From Mesorhizobium sp. (lineage in GTDB: Bacteria; Pseudomonadota; Alphaproteobacteria; Rhizobiales; Rhizobiaceae): a DNA stretch of 64,000 nt. Position 1 is the stretch's first letter; each line of letters starts with the position of its first letter. The position numbers and the translations under genes were made by a program. The DNA is taken from assembly GCA_004963905.1 (NCBI GenBank), contig SUGL01000020.1, forward strand, positions 62,001 through 126,000, written 5' to 3'. This document shows positions 35,406 through 43,388 of the stretch, in pieces. The notes below the pieces were generated by a model, which did no database searches, was not told the DNA's origin, and worked only from the letters and a program-made list of their open reading frames with translations.

Positions 35406-37487
35406 CTATTTCCACATGCCGCGCATGCGCGCGCCGAGGTCGACCTTGACGCCCGGCCTTTGGCGCGGGTCGTCCTTGATCGCGGCGCTTGCCCACGACG
35501 TCTGCTCGAAGGCGGAAAGCATCGAGGCGGGGATGAAGCGGGTGCGCGAGGCATAGACATGGCGGTCGCCGCGCGCCGGCTGGTTGTGCGGATAGAAGCG
35601 CTGCGGCACCACCAGGTGCAGGCTGTCCTTGGCCCGTGTCATCGCCACATAGAGCAGCCGGCGCTCTTCATCGATGTCTTCCTTGGTGCCGACGCCGAGA
35701 TCGGCCGGGATGCAGCCGTCGACGGTGTTGAGCACGAAGACGTTCTTCCATTCCTGCCCCTTGGCCGAATGGATGGTGGACAGGATGAGGTAGTCCTCGT
35801 CGCGATGCGGCGGGCCGGCCTGGTCGCTGGTGGCGTCGGGCGGGTCGAGCGTCAGCTCGGTCAGGAAGCGCTCGCGCGAGGGATAGCCCGACGCGATCTG
35901 CTCGAGCTGCAAGAGGTCTGCCCGGCGCGTGATCGCATCCTCATGGATGCGCTCCAGATGTGGCTCGTACCAGAGCCTAACCCGCTCGAGATCGGCCGGC
36001 CATTTCGGCCCTGCGCGCAGCCCGCTGTAGATGTCGAGGAACACCGGCCAATCTTGCGCTGCGCGCTGCGGCGGCCGGAAGCGGGCAAGGCCCAGCGTCT
36101 CGTCCAGCGAGGTCGCCATCGCCTCGACGATCTGCGAGGCGGCCGAAGGCCCGATGCCCGGCATCAGCTGCAGCACGCGGAAGCCGGCGACGCGGTCGCG
36201 CGGATTCTCCGCGAAGCGCAGCATCGCCAGCATGTCCTTGACATGAGCGGCGTCGAGGAACTTCAGCCCGCCGAACTTCACGAAGGGGATGTTGCGGCGC
36301 GTGAGCTCCACTTCCAGTGGCCCGCTGTGATGCGAGGCACGGAAGAGCACCGCCTGCGCCTTCAGCGCCGTGCCGGCCTCGCGCTCGGCAAGGATCGCCT
36401 GGCAGACATAGTTGGCCTGCTCGGCCTCGTCGCGCACGCTCACCAGTTGCGGCTTGTGGGAGGACCGGCGCTCGGTCCAGAGGTTCTTGGTGAAGCGCTC
36501 GCTCGCCTCGCCGATCACCTTGTTGGCTGCGGCAAGGATCGTCTCGGTCGAGCGGTAGTTGCGCTCCAGCATGACGATCTCGGCGCCTTGCGCGAACTGT
36601 TTTGGGAAATCGAGTATGTTGCGCACTTCCGCCGCGCGGAAGGAATAGATCGACTGCGCGTCGTCACCCACCACGGTCAGTCCCGCGCCGTCCGGCTTGA
36701 GCGCCAAGAGGATCGAGGCCTGCAGCCGGTTGGTGTCCTGATATTCGTCGACCAGCACATGGTCGAAGCGCGAGGAAAGATGCGCGGCGATCTCGGGCTC
36801 GGCCGCCATCTGCGCCCAGTAGAGCAAAAGGTCGTCGTAATCGAGCACGTTCTGCGCCTGCTTGGCTTCGACGTAGGCCGAAAACAGCTCCTTCAACTGA
36901 TCCGCCCATGCCGCGCACCAAGGAAAGGCCTGGCCCAGCACTTCGCCGAGCGGCGCCTGCGCGTTCACAGCCCGAGAATAGATCTGCAGGCAGGTGCCTT
37001 TCGTCGGAAACCGGCTTTCGGTCTTCGAAAACCCGAGCTCATGCCGGGCGAGGTTCATCAGGTCGGCGGAATCCTCGCGGTCGTGGATGGTGAAGGCGGG
37101 ATCGAGGCCGATCTGTTCGGCATAATCGCGCAAGAGCCGCGCGCCGATGCCATGAAAAGTGCCGGCCCAGGCGAGCGCATCGGCGACGATGGCGGCGTCG
37201 CGCCCCAGCACCTCGCCGGCGATGCGCTCGACGCGCTTGGCCATCTCGGCCGCGGCGCGGCGGGAAAAGGTCATCAGAAGGATGCGGCGCGGATCGGTGC
37301 CCTTGACGATGAGGTGCGCCACCCGATGCGCCAGCGTGTTGGTCTTGCCGGATCCGGCGCCGGCGATCACCAAAAGGGGCGCCGCCACCTTGCCGTCGCC
37401 ATGCACCACCGCCAGCAGCTGCTCATCATTCAGCCGGGCAAGATAGGCGGGCGCTTCGAAGGACGAATCACGGGCGGCGATGTTCAT
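35406..37487 (-). CDS. UvrD/PcrA-type ATP-dependent DNA helicase
   Basis: A 693-residue superfamily 1A helicase that unwinds DNA 3' to 5' using ATP, in repair, replication restart or conjugation-linked roles. Motifs in order: Walker A AGAGSGKTNTLAHR, LMTFSRRAAAEM, DEYQDTN (motif II), VVGDDAQSIYSFRAA, LERNYRS, STIHSAKGQEW (motif V) and YVAMTRAKDSLHLV (motif VI). It is a little shorter than UvrD of E. coli and has a distinct C-terminus (GVKVDLGARMRGMWK), so I leave it unnamed. It has no operon partner. The opposite strand holds a long but spurious open frame. Confidence 0.95.
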   Translation of the reverse strand: MNIAARDSSFEAPAYLARLNDEQLLAVVHGDGKVAAPLLVIAGAGSGKTNTLAHRVAHLIVKGTDPRRILLMTFSRRAAAEMAKRVERIAGEVLGRDAAIVADALAWAGTFHGIGARLLRDYAEQIGLDPAFTIHDREDSADLMNLARHELGFSKTESRFPTKGTCLQIYSRAVNAQAPLGEVLGQAFPWCAAWADQLKELFSAYVEAKQAQNVLDYDDLLLYWAQMAAEPEIAAHLSSRFDHVLVDEYQDTNRLQASILLALKPDGAGLTVVGDDAQSIYSFRAAEVRNILDFPKQFAQGAEIVMLERNYRSTETILAAANKVIGEASERFTKNLWTERRSSHKPQLVSVRDEAEQANYVCQAILAEREAGTALKAQAVLFRASHHSGPLEVELTRRNIPFVKFGGLKFLDAAHVKDMLAMLRFAENPRDRVAGFRVLQLMPGIGPSAASQIVEAMATSLDETLGLARFRPPQRAAQDWPVFLDIYSGLRAGPKWPADLERVRLWYEPHLERIHEDAITRRADLLQLEQIASGYPSRERFLTELTLDPPDATSDQAGPPHRDEDYLILSTIHSAKGQEWKNVFVLNTVDGCIPADLGVGTKEDIDEERRLLYVAMTRAKDSLHLVVPQRFYPHNQPARGDRHVYASRTRFIPASMLSAFEQTSWASAAIKDDPRQRPGVKVDLGARMRGMWK

Positions 37488-37903
37488 CGCCCATCAAGCA
37501 TCGTTTCCGCTTTGTTCGCAACGGGGTTGAGGTGTCGAGTGCATTCGCAATTGGCGAAAGCCGGAGTGACGGCCAATCTCCCCCTTGTGGGGAGATGCCC
37601 GGCAGGGCAGAGGGGGGCGAAGGATCGTCGACCTATGGTCTTCGTCATCCTAGGGCGTAGCAAGGAGCGAAGCGACGCGCGCAGACCCTAGGATCCATTC
37701 CGTGACTTGCGAGCGTTGCGGCGGTCCAGAATTCTGCCCTGCCGCATCCGTCGGCAGGCGTCACGGCATGGATCCTCGGGTCAAGCCCGAGGATGACGAA
37801 GCGTCGGCGGAGCCGGGGAACCCGAGCGCTGAAACGTCGGCGGGACAGCGCCCCCCTCTGGCCTGCCGGCCATCTCCCCCACAAGGGGGGAGATTGGCTG
37901 TAA
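37488..37903. repeat. repeat cluster (A and C)
   Basis: The region contains repeat A at about 37553-37624, repeat C at about 37643-37705 and 37757-37802 (GTCATCCTAGGGCGTAGCAAGG and CCTAGGATCCATTCCGTGAC, then GGTCAAGCCCGAGGATGACG), and a reversed repeat A at about 37844-37899. No gene is present. These repeats lie between the helicase gene and the small membrane protein gene. Confidence 0.8.
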
Positions 37904-38059
37904 CTACCTTTTCGGCTCCACCCCCATCGCCGCCGACTGGCGCCGCAGCCTCCGCCGCTCGTCCGGCGGCGCGGCATCGCCGGACATCTCCTCGATGATC
38001 CTCATCGTGACGCGGTAAGTGGTGTAGGCGAACAGGCCGACGAGCAGCAGACGGATCAT
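37904..38059 (-). CDS. very small membrane protein
   Basis: A 51-residue product (MIRLLLVGLFAYTTYRVTMR and a hydrophilic tail of charged residues). GAGGAG lies eight bases before the ATG at 38059; an earlier in-frame ATG at 38065 has too little spacing. One N-terminal hydrophobic helix is predicted. It is between repeats, so its coding status rests on the good ribosome site and helix only. Confidence 0.5.
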   Translation of the reverse strand: MIRLLLVGLFAYTTYRVTMRIIEEMSGDAAPPDERRRLRRQSAAMGVEPKR

Positions 38060-38072
38060 GACCATCTCCTCG

Positions 38073-38172
38073 CTAAAGCATGTCTCCCGAAAGTGGGAAC
38101 CGGTTTCGAGACATGCGTAAAATCAAAAACCTAAAGCGCAGGGAGCGAATCTGAAAGATCGCGACGCGCTTC
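38073..38172. repeat. repeat D2, AAAGCATGTCTCCCGAAAG element
   Basis: About 100 bases beginning GCTAAAGCATGTCTCCCG and including GGGAACCGGTTTCGAGACAT and CCTAAAGCGCAGGGAGCGAA. I recall near-identical copies in many rhizobial intergenic regions. It lies upstream of the lipoprotein gene. Confidence 0.75.
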
Positions 38173-38283
38173 AGTTTGTCGAAACTCAACCGGAGACTGG
38201 CGGGATGGTTCCCGCCGGCCCACGCAACCAAACCGCCACCGTCCCGTTTGCCTCAAGAAAGGGGCGAACGAGAGGAGGTCGTC

Positions 38284-38457
38284 ATGATGAAGCTTCCTGT
38301 GCTGCTGGCTGTTGCGGCAGGGCTCGCGCTCGCCGCCTGCGACAACAGCGTGCCGCCCACCAAGGCGCCTGTCGACCAGAACCCGCAGATCGACAAGAAC
38401 CCGGTGCCGAAATCGACCACCGGCGGCGACCAGCCCGGCACGCCGCCGAAGCAGTGA
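38284..38457 (+). CDS. small lipoprotein
   Basis: A 57-residue protein with a type II signal (LLAVAAGLALAAC, lipobox LAAC) giving a short lipidated peptide that is Pro/Lys/Gln-rich (PPTKAPVDQNPQ). AGAGGAGG precedes the ATG at 38284. Function unknown. A second start at 38287 is possible. Confidence 0.75.
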   Translation: MMKLPVLLAVAAGLALAACDNSVPPTKAPVDQNPQIDKNPVPKSTTGGDQPGTPPKQ

Positions 38458-38462
38458 TTACG

Positions 38463-38573
38463 ATGTCGGGAAATGAAGCGGCGCCGCCACAGAAGAAGGC
38501 CGGCGCTGCTTGGGAGGAAGCTGGAAAGCGCCGGCCAAGCGGGAAATCAGGCCCGCCGCAAGACAAATCATAG
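38463..38573 (+). CDS. possible 36-residue peptide after the lipoprotein
   Basis: The frame starting ATG at 38463 gives a Pro/Lys/Gly-rich 36-residue peptide ending just before 38573. It begins five bases after the lipoprotein stop, but has no strong ribosome site and no known family. It may not be translated. The remaining bases to 38767 hold no gene. Confidence 0.25.
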   Translation: MSGNEAAPPQKKAGAAWEEAGKRRPSGKSGPPQDKS

Positions 38574-38767
38574 CTGAGTCTTACCCTTGGGTCAGGAGCG
38601 CGGCTTCCAAGGCCAGTGGATTTCGTGGAAATCCGCCAGGAATTCCCGTGATTGTGTGGAATCTACAACAGCTGAAATCGCTAATAACAATGGCGAGGCC
38701 AAAGGATCGTCATTGTTTCATCTTTGTCTGATCGGGTTGAGAGCTTCAAAACAGGGTAGCGCTCACC

Positions 38768-39736
38768 TCACGCCATCGCGGCGCGCGCCAGCGGCATGCC
38801 GGCGATCTCCAGGTCCAGCTGGCGCTGCGTCAGCGCCGCCTCGGCCATGATCCACTGCTTGAACAGCTCCACCTTGCGCGCGCCGAGCGCCTTGATCGGG
38901 CTGACGAAATACCAGCCGGCGCTGTTGGGATGGTGGACCGCGAAGGGCGCCACCAGCCGTTCGGCGCGGATGTCGCTTGCCATATAGGCGCGGTTGGCGA
39001 CGGCAAAGCCCATGCCGGCATTGGCCGCCTCGTAGGACATCATGCAGGAATCGAAATAGATGCTCCTGGTCTCGCCGAGCACGAAGCTCGCGCCGGCAAA
39101 ACCCAGCCATGACTGCCAGTTCTGGGTGCAGGTGTCGGAGTGGAGCAGGGTGAAGTGCCTGAGGTCCTCGGGCGTCACCTTGGACAGCGGCTTGTCGCCC
39201 AGCACCTGGTGGAACAGCTTGCGGCTGCACACCGGCGTCAGGTCCTCCTTGAACAGCAGCTCCGATTTGAGGCCGGGGAAATTGCCGTCGCCATAGCGGA
39301 TCTCGAAGTCGTATTCGGAGGTCGCGAATTCATGCGTGGCGTAGGAGGTCGAGACCCGCATCTCGATATCCGGATACTGCTGCTGGAAGGTGGCAAGCCG
39401 CGGGAACAGCCAGCGCGCGGCGAAGGTCGGCAACACGCAGATCTTCAGCACATGCGCCTGCGATTGTCCGGTCGCCTCCATGCTGGCCGCCACGATCCGC
39501 TCCAGCGCCTCGCGCACCCGCGCCACATAGGTCTCGCCTTCCGGGGTCAGCGACACCGCATTGCCGCCGCGCTGGAAGATCTTGAAGCGCAGCTGGTCCT
39601 CCAGGCTTTTGACCCGCTGGCTGACGGCGGAAGCGGTGATGAACTGCTCTTCGCCGGCGCGCGTGAAGTTGCGGTGCCGGGCTGCGCTCTCCACGATTTT
39701 CAGCGAGTTTAAGTTGACCTGACTGAGCAGACGCAC
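38768..39736 (-). CDS. LysR-type transcriptional regulator (GcvA-like)
   Basis: The 322-residue protein starts with GTG and has the LysR helix-turn-helix (LKIVESAARHRNFTRAGEEQ, then ITASAVSQRVKSLEDQL). The C-terminal half is a periplasmic-binding-protein-like sensor domain. It resembles the GcvA subgroup in the first 60 residues. It is divergent from the oxygenase-exporter pair at 39848, the usual arrangement for a LysR regulator and its target. The coinducer may be the pathway substrate. Confidence 0.9.
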   Translation of the reverse strand: MRLLSQVNLNSLKIVESAARHRNFTRAGEEQFITASAVSQRVKSLEDQLRFKIFQRGGNAVSLTPEGETYVARVREALERIVAASMEATGQSQAHVLKICVLPTFAARWLFPRLATFQQQYPDIEMRVSTSYATHEFATSEYDFEIRYGDGNFPGLKSELLFKEDLTPVCSRKLFHQVLGDKPLSKVTPEDLRHFTLLHSDTCTQNWQSWLGFAGASFVLGETRSIYFDSCMMSYEAANAGMGFAVANRAYMASDIRAERLVAPFAVHHPNSAGWYFVSPIKALGARKVELFKQWIMAEAALTQRQLDLEIAGMPLARAAMA

Positions 39737-39847
39737 GGGGTTCGACCTTTAGCTGGGCTTAAAGTAGCACCAGCATTCCTAAATTTACAGGGGAGGGCGG
39801 CTTAATCGACTGTTTACCAAGTGTTGCCCCCACCTTGGAGAAGTAGA

Positions 39848-40681
39848 ATGAACGCCCATACAATCCCCGAACTGCGCTATGCGATGAGCCGTGAAGCCAT
39901 CATCGGTCATGATACGGCGTGGAAAGTGTCGAGCTTCGGCGTCGCCCAGTATCTTCACGGCTACGACCCCCAACTGCTCGCCGCGATCGAGGAGGCGGCG
40001 CTCAAGCTCAAGGCCAGCCATGCCGTGCACAAGCATCTCGACCTCACCTTCATCACCGGCGCCGACCGCTACATTCCGGAGATCAAGGAGCTTTTGCACG
40101 ACAAACTGCGCCTGGAACGGCTGTCCGACATGATGGGCACCAAGCTCGAACCCTATCCGCTGTCGATCGTCGGCTCGACCGTCACCTTCATGAACCCCAA
40201 GGACGGCGCCGTCGAATGGCACTGCGACGGTGTTCCGGTGACGGAGCTCGTTCCGCTCTCGATCAGCGACCCTCTGATCGGCGGCCATCTTGAGATCTAT
40301 TGCGACGATTCCGAGACCGGCCGCGCCATCCTCGAATCCGGCCGCGACCTGCCGCGCAACAAGGTCATGCGCATCGACCACAAGATGAACTACGCCACGC
40401 TTGGCCAGTTTCTCGGCGTGCTCCATCGCACCGCGCCGATCCAGCTCGGCTCGCGTGTCACCCTGGTGCTCAACCAGCGCTCGGCGACGAAGCCCTATGT
40501 CGACGACAATCGCATGTTCTACCTTGCCGCCGACAACGATCACGACAGGGCCTGGGTGAACGAGCTGGCCGACGACGTCTGGACGAACCAGCTGCCGGCC
40601 TATCGCCGCCACGCGGAAGAGCATCCCATGCCGAAGCCGGCCGTGGAGCCGGTGTCGGGCGGAGCCAGGGAGTCGTGGTAG
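39848..40681 (+). CDS. Fe(II)/2-oxoglutarate-dependent oxygenase-like protein
   Basis: A 277-residue protein with the signature of non-haem Fe(II)/2OG oxygenases: H125-C-D127 (EWHCDG), a distal His193 (GVLHRT) and Arg203 (GSRVTLVL) for 2OG. Segments around these look like a double-stranded beta helix. The substrate cannot be predicted; the adjacent EamA exporter and LysR gene hint at a small metabolite, perhaps an amino acid. The ATG at 39848 follows GGAGAAGTAGA. The following exporter gene overlaps or abuts its stop. Confidence 0.8.
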   Translation: MNAHTIPELRYAMSREAIIGHDTAWKVSSFGVAQYLHGYDPQLLAAIEEAALKLKASHAVHKHLDLTFITGADRYIPEIKELLHDKLRLERLSDMMGTKLEPYPLSIVGSTVTFMNPKDGAVEWHCDGVPVTELVPLSISDPLIGGHLEIYCDDSETGRAILESGRDLPRNKVMRIDHKMNYATLGQFLGVLHRTAPIQLGSRVTLVLNQRSATKPYVDDNRMFYLAADNDHDRAWVNELADDVWTNQLPAYRRHAEEHPMPKPAVEPVSGGARESW

Positions 40682-40734
40682 CGAATGATGACCGGGCTCT
40701 GCTGTCCTCGGCGTCGCCGAGCCTCGCTCCGGCC

Positions 40735-41760
40735 ATGGCCGAAATCCAGCAATCCCGGTCCGGCGCCGCCTCGGCGGCGGCGCTGGCCTTTGCCTTCGGC
40801 GCCGTGGCGCTCTGGGCGACCAATGCCCTGGTCGGCAAGACGTTGCTCGCCAACCACCCGGTATCGCATGTGCAGTTCCTGCAGTTCTGCGGCGCCGCGC
40901 TGGTCTTTGCGCTGATCAGGCTAACGAGCACTTCTCCTTCCCCCCTTGTGGGGGAAGGTGGATCGGCGCGCAACGCCGAGACGGATGAGGGGTGTTCCAG
41001 CGAAGTGAGACGTCGGCGTTCCCTGGAATACCCCTCATCCGACCTCGCTACGCGAGGCCACCTTCTCCCACAAGGGGAGAAGGGAAGAGCCCCACTCGCC
41101 GCCTACGCCGTCGGCTTCATCGGCCTGGTCGGTACCATGGTGCTGCAATATATCGCCTTTGCTTCGATGCCGGTCATCGAGGCGAATCTGGTCGCCTACA
41201 CCTGGCCGCTGATGGTCGCCGCCGCCGTCATCGTGCTTGGCCGTCCGCAACGGCCGCTGCTGCTTGGGCTCACCGCCGCGCTCGGCTTTGCCGGCGTCGC
41301 CCTGGTGATCTCCGGCGGGCGCGCGCACGCCTGGTTCGAAGGCAGCCTCGTCGGTTATTGCGCAGCCTTCGGCTCGGCGCTTTGCATGGCCTTCTACTCG
41401 ATAGCCGTCGGTCGCCTCGCCGTTTCGCCGGATCGGCTTCTGCTGCCCTCGGCGCTGATCGGCGTGGCGCTGACCTTCGCCTGGTGCCTGTATGACGGCG
41501 TCGCCGGCCTGAGCGGCACGCCCCTTCTGCTTGGCCTCTATCTCGGCGCCGGGCCGATGGGGCTCGGCTATTATTTCTGGTCGCGTGCGCTGAGCCTCGA
41601 CCAGGGCGGACGGCTCGCGGTCGTCGCTTATCTGACACCGATCGCTTCAACGCTCTTGTTGGCGCTGTCGGGCGAAAGCCTGTCGATGACGGCCATTGCC
41701 GGCGCCGTCCTCGTCATCGGCAGTTGCATTGCCGTCGGCATCGAACGCTCGGAGGTCTGA
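40735..41760 (+). CDS. EamA/DMT-family exporter with an in-frame repeat insertion
   Basis: A 341-residue exporter of the drug/metabolite transporter superfamily, normally about 290 residues with ten helices and two EamA units. The first helices (ALAFAFGAVALWATNALVGK) and later ones (APLAAYAVGFIGLVGTMVLQY, then LLLGLTAALGFAGVALVISG) are intact, but between them (about residues 65-119) the frame runs through an entire repeat B composite. Without it the length would be about 287. ATG at 40735 lacks a good ribosome site; a GTG at 40675 overlapping the oxygenase stop is an alternative. It probably exports the product of the upstream oxygenase. Confidence 0.87.
   Translation: MAEIQQSRSGAASAAALAFAFGAVALWATNALVGKTLLANHPVSHVQFLQFCGAALVFALIRLTSTSPSPLVGEGGSARNAETDEGCSSEVRRRRSLEYPSSDLATRGHLLPQGEKGRAPLAAYAVGFIGLVGTMVLQYIAFASMPVIEANLVAYTWPLMVAAAVIVLGRPQRPLLLGLTAALGFAGVALVISGGRAHAWFEGSLVGYCAAFGSALCMAFYSIAVGRLAVSPDRLLLPSALIGVALTFAWCLYDGVAGLSGTPLLLGLYLGAGPMGLGYYFWSRALSLDQGGRLAVVAYLTPIASTLLLALSGESLSMTAIAGAVLVIGSCIAVGIERSEV
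40928..41090. repeat. repeat B composite within the EamA gene
   Basis: Both arms of repeat B in the same order as at 15892-16092: CTTGTGGGGGAAGG, then GAGACGGATGAGGGGTG, a central linker, TACCCCTCATCCGACC and CCCACAAGGGGAGAAGG. Here it is within a coding sequence and reads through without a stop. Confidence 0.9.
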
Positions 41761-41993
41761 TGACCATGCCAGGAAGCATGCCAAGGATCATACTTGACGA
41801 CGACGAACGCCGCGCCCGGCAAGAGGCGCACTGGCTGGTGAAGGAATTCGGCGCCGAGGCGCCGCTCTATGCCGCCATGAAGGCCGAGAAGGCGATCGAG
41901 CAGAAGGATTTCGGCCGCTGCGCACGCTGGAAGCGTGTGCTGGAGATCCTGGCTGACGACAGGCGGGCGGAACGTCGAGCCGCGGCGAAATAA
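41760..41993 (+). CDS. small hypothetical protein coupled to EamA
   Basis: A 77-residue, charged, helical protein (DDDERRARQEAHWLVKEFGA). Its ATG overlaps the EamA stop in TGATG at 41758-41762, with GGAGG upstream, so it is translationally coupled. Family not recognised. It may be an accessory of the exporter, but proximity is the only evidence. Confidence 0.65.
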   Translation: MTMPGSMPRIILDDDERRARQEAHWLVKEFGAEAPLYAAMKAEKAIEQKDFGRCARWKRVLEILADDRRAERRAAAK

Positions 41994-42332
41994 GCGACTC
42001 GCCGTGGCGAATCGGGCATGATCGGCAACCTGGACGCCATGCTGTCCGACAGTATCGGCCTTCGTCCTGAATTTCGATTTTTGCAGGAATTACTCGCAAA
42101 AATTGAAGTGCTTTTGCGTCATACGCACCCGTGTAGGCCTCCAACGCTGTAAAGTGTTTGTTATAGGTATTAGAATTCCTAACTTGCGCGGTCGCGACCC
42201 ATAGTGAAAACGTACCTTCGGTATTGAGTCTCGTGCCTTTACTGACTCTGGACGGTCCGTTGGGGGACAGGTCCAATATGATACCTGGACTAAAGTCTTA
42301 AAAACAGCTGGTCATTTGAGAGCCAGCAGAAG
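41994..42332. other. AT-rich upstream region of the MucR gene
   Basis: About 340 bases with lower GC and no gene. It includes a small dyad TTAG-AATT-CCTAA at about 42169-42181. MucR-type regulators bind AT-rich sites and often control their own promoters, so autoregulation from here is likely. Confidence 0.45.
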
Positions 42333-42782
42333 GTGAAAAAATTGTCCAATATCGATGACAAGACCGCAATCGAGCTGACCGCCGACATTGTTTCGGCCTA
42401 TGTAGGCAACAATCCGCTTCCGGCTTCCGGCCTGCCTGATCTGATCGCCAGCGTCAGCGCGTCGGTGCGCAAGCTCGCCGGCGCCGCCGCCGTCAAGGAG
42501 AGCGCACCGCTGACGCCGGCCGTCAATCCGAAGCGTTCGGTATTCCCTGATTACATCGTCTGCCTCGAGGACGGAAAGAAGTTCAAGTCGCTGAAGCGGC
42601 ACCTGTCGACCGACCACGGGCTGACGCCGGACGAATACCGCGCCAAATGGGGCCTGCCGGCGGACTATCCGATGGTGGCGCCGAGCTATTCGGCGACACG
42701 CTCGGCGTTGGCCAAGTCTTCCGGCCTGGGCCGCAAGCCGGCCGCGGATTCCGGCAAGGGCAAGCGCAAAGCCAAGGCCTGA
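42333..42782 (+). CDS. Ros/MucR family zinc-finger regulator
   Basis: The 149-residue protein has the MucR/Ros layout: N-terminal oligomerisation helix (IELTADIVSAYVGNN) and a C-terminal prokaryotic zinc finger. Counting from 42333, the ligands are C77, D80, H90 and H95 (CLED-x9-H-x4-H): the second Cys of Ros is Asp here. The same replacement is known in Mesorhizobium loti Ros homologues, in which zinc is not essential for folding. The start is either GTG 42333 or TTG 42342; AAGGTG suits the latter. Regulates exopolysaccharide, motility and cell-cycle genes in related bacteria. Confidence 0.9.
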   Translation: MKKLSNIDDKTAIELTADIVSAYVGNNPLPASGLPDLIASVSASVRKLAGAAAVKESAPLTPAVNPKRSVFPDYIVCLEDGKKFKSLKRHLSTDHGLTPDEYRAKWGLPADYPMVAPSYSATRSALAKSSGLGRKPAADSGKGKRKAKA

Positions 42783-42896
42783 GGCCGACGGCCATGCAGC
42801 CTGCAACGGCCGACGCCGTGCCGTCGGCCGATTGCTTGGCGACGTTCGATGCATTGCGTCGCAGGGTGGCCAGCCAGTCTTCCCGCCAGGCCGCCT

Positions 42897-43088
42897 TCAG
42901 TTGCGGGGTGGCTTGCCGGCCTCTGCGCGGCGGTCCTGCTCGGCCGCAAGGCTGTCCGCCTCGACCGCTGTCATCTCCAGGAAATAGACAAGCATCTGGT
43001 AGCGCGTGCGCGAAAGCATCTTCGCCAGCCTGCGCGTGATCTCCGCGACATATCTCAGCATGTGCAGATCGTTGGCCGCCTCGCCCAT
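42897..43088 (-). CDS. small helical hypothetical protein
   Basis: A 63-residue protein that is nearly all helix (LHMLRYVAEITRRLAKMLSR, then YFLEMTAVEADSLAAEQDRR). AGGAG lies seven bases before the ATG at 43088. I have seen similar short proteins in Mesorhizobium but cannot name a family. It lies just after and convergent with the MucR gene. Confidence 0.65.
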   Translation of the reverse strand: MGEAANDLHMLRYVAEITRRLAKMLSRTRYQMLVYFLEMTAVEADSLAAEQDRRAEAGKPPRN

Positions 43089-43388
43089 CGTGAGCTCCTG
43101 ACACAGTCAAGTTATTTGTTGTTATTGTTGGTTTTTATTGGCGCCTACGCGCGAATCACGACGCTTTCATAAGTTCGCAGGATTGTGACAAAACTGAAAT
43201 CGATTTTTCGCCAAGCATAGCGGCTGGATCAAAAGATTTGGCACTTTTTTTGGTCGTTTCGGCATCCATCGCGCTAATATAAGCCAAGGCGCGACTTCGG
43301 GTTGTCTTGGCCGACTGATTTGATCTTCCGCAGGAGTTGGTCAGTGCCGGTATTTTGGTGGCAGGCGGGCCTGGCCCGCCTTTGCTGG
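43089..43388. other. low-GC gap with a possible 37-residue peptide
   Basis: A minus-strand frame from 43269 to 43156 would encode a 37-residue peptide (FDPAAMLGEKSISVLSQ), but it has no ribosome site. A GC-rich dyad (GGCGGGC-ctg-GCCCGCC) lies at about 43364-43380. No other gene is seen. Confidence 0.35.

Noticed and set aside
35289..37691. Long plus-strand open frame of about 800 residues opposite the helicase gene
   Set aside because: It has no family motif, and its open state comes from high GC and codon bias of the helicase gene, which has all SF1 motifs in the other strand.
43156..43269. Possible 37-residue minus-strand peptide
   Set aside because: No ribosome site and no known relative; kept only as a remark within the gap entry.
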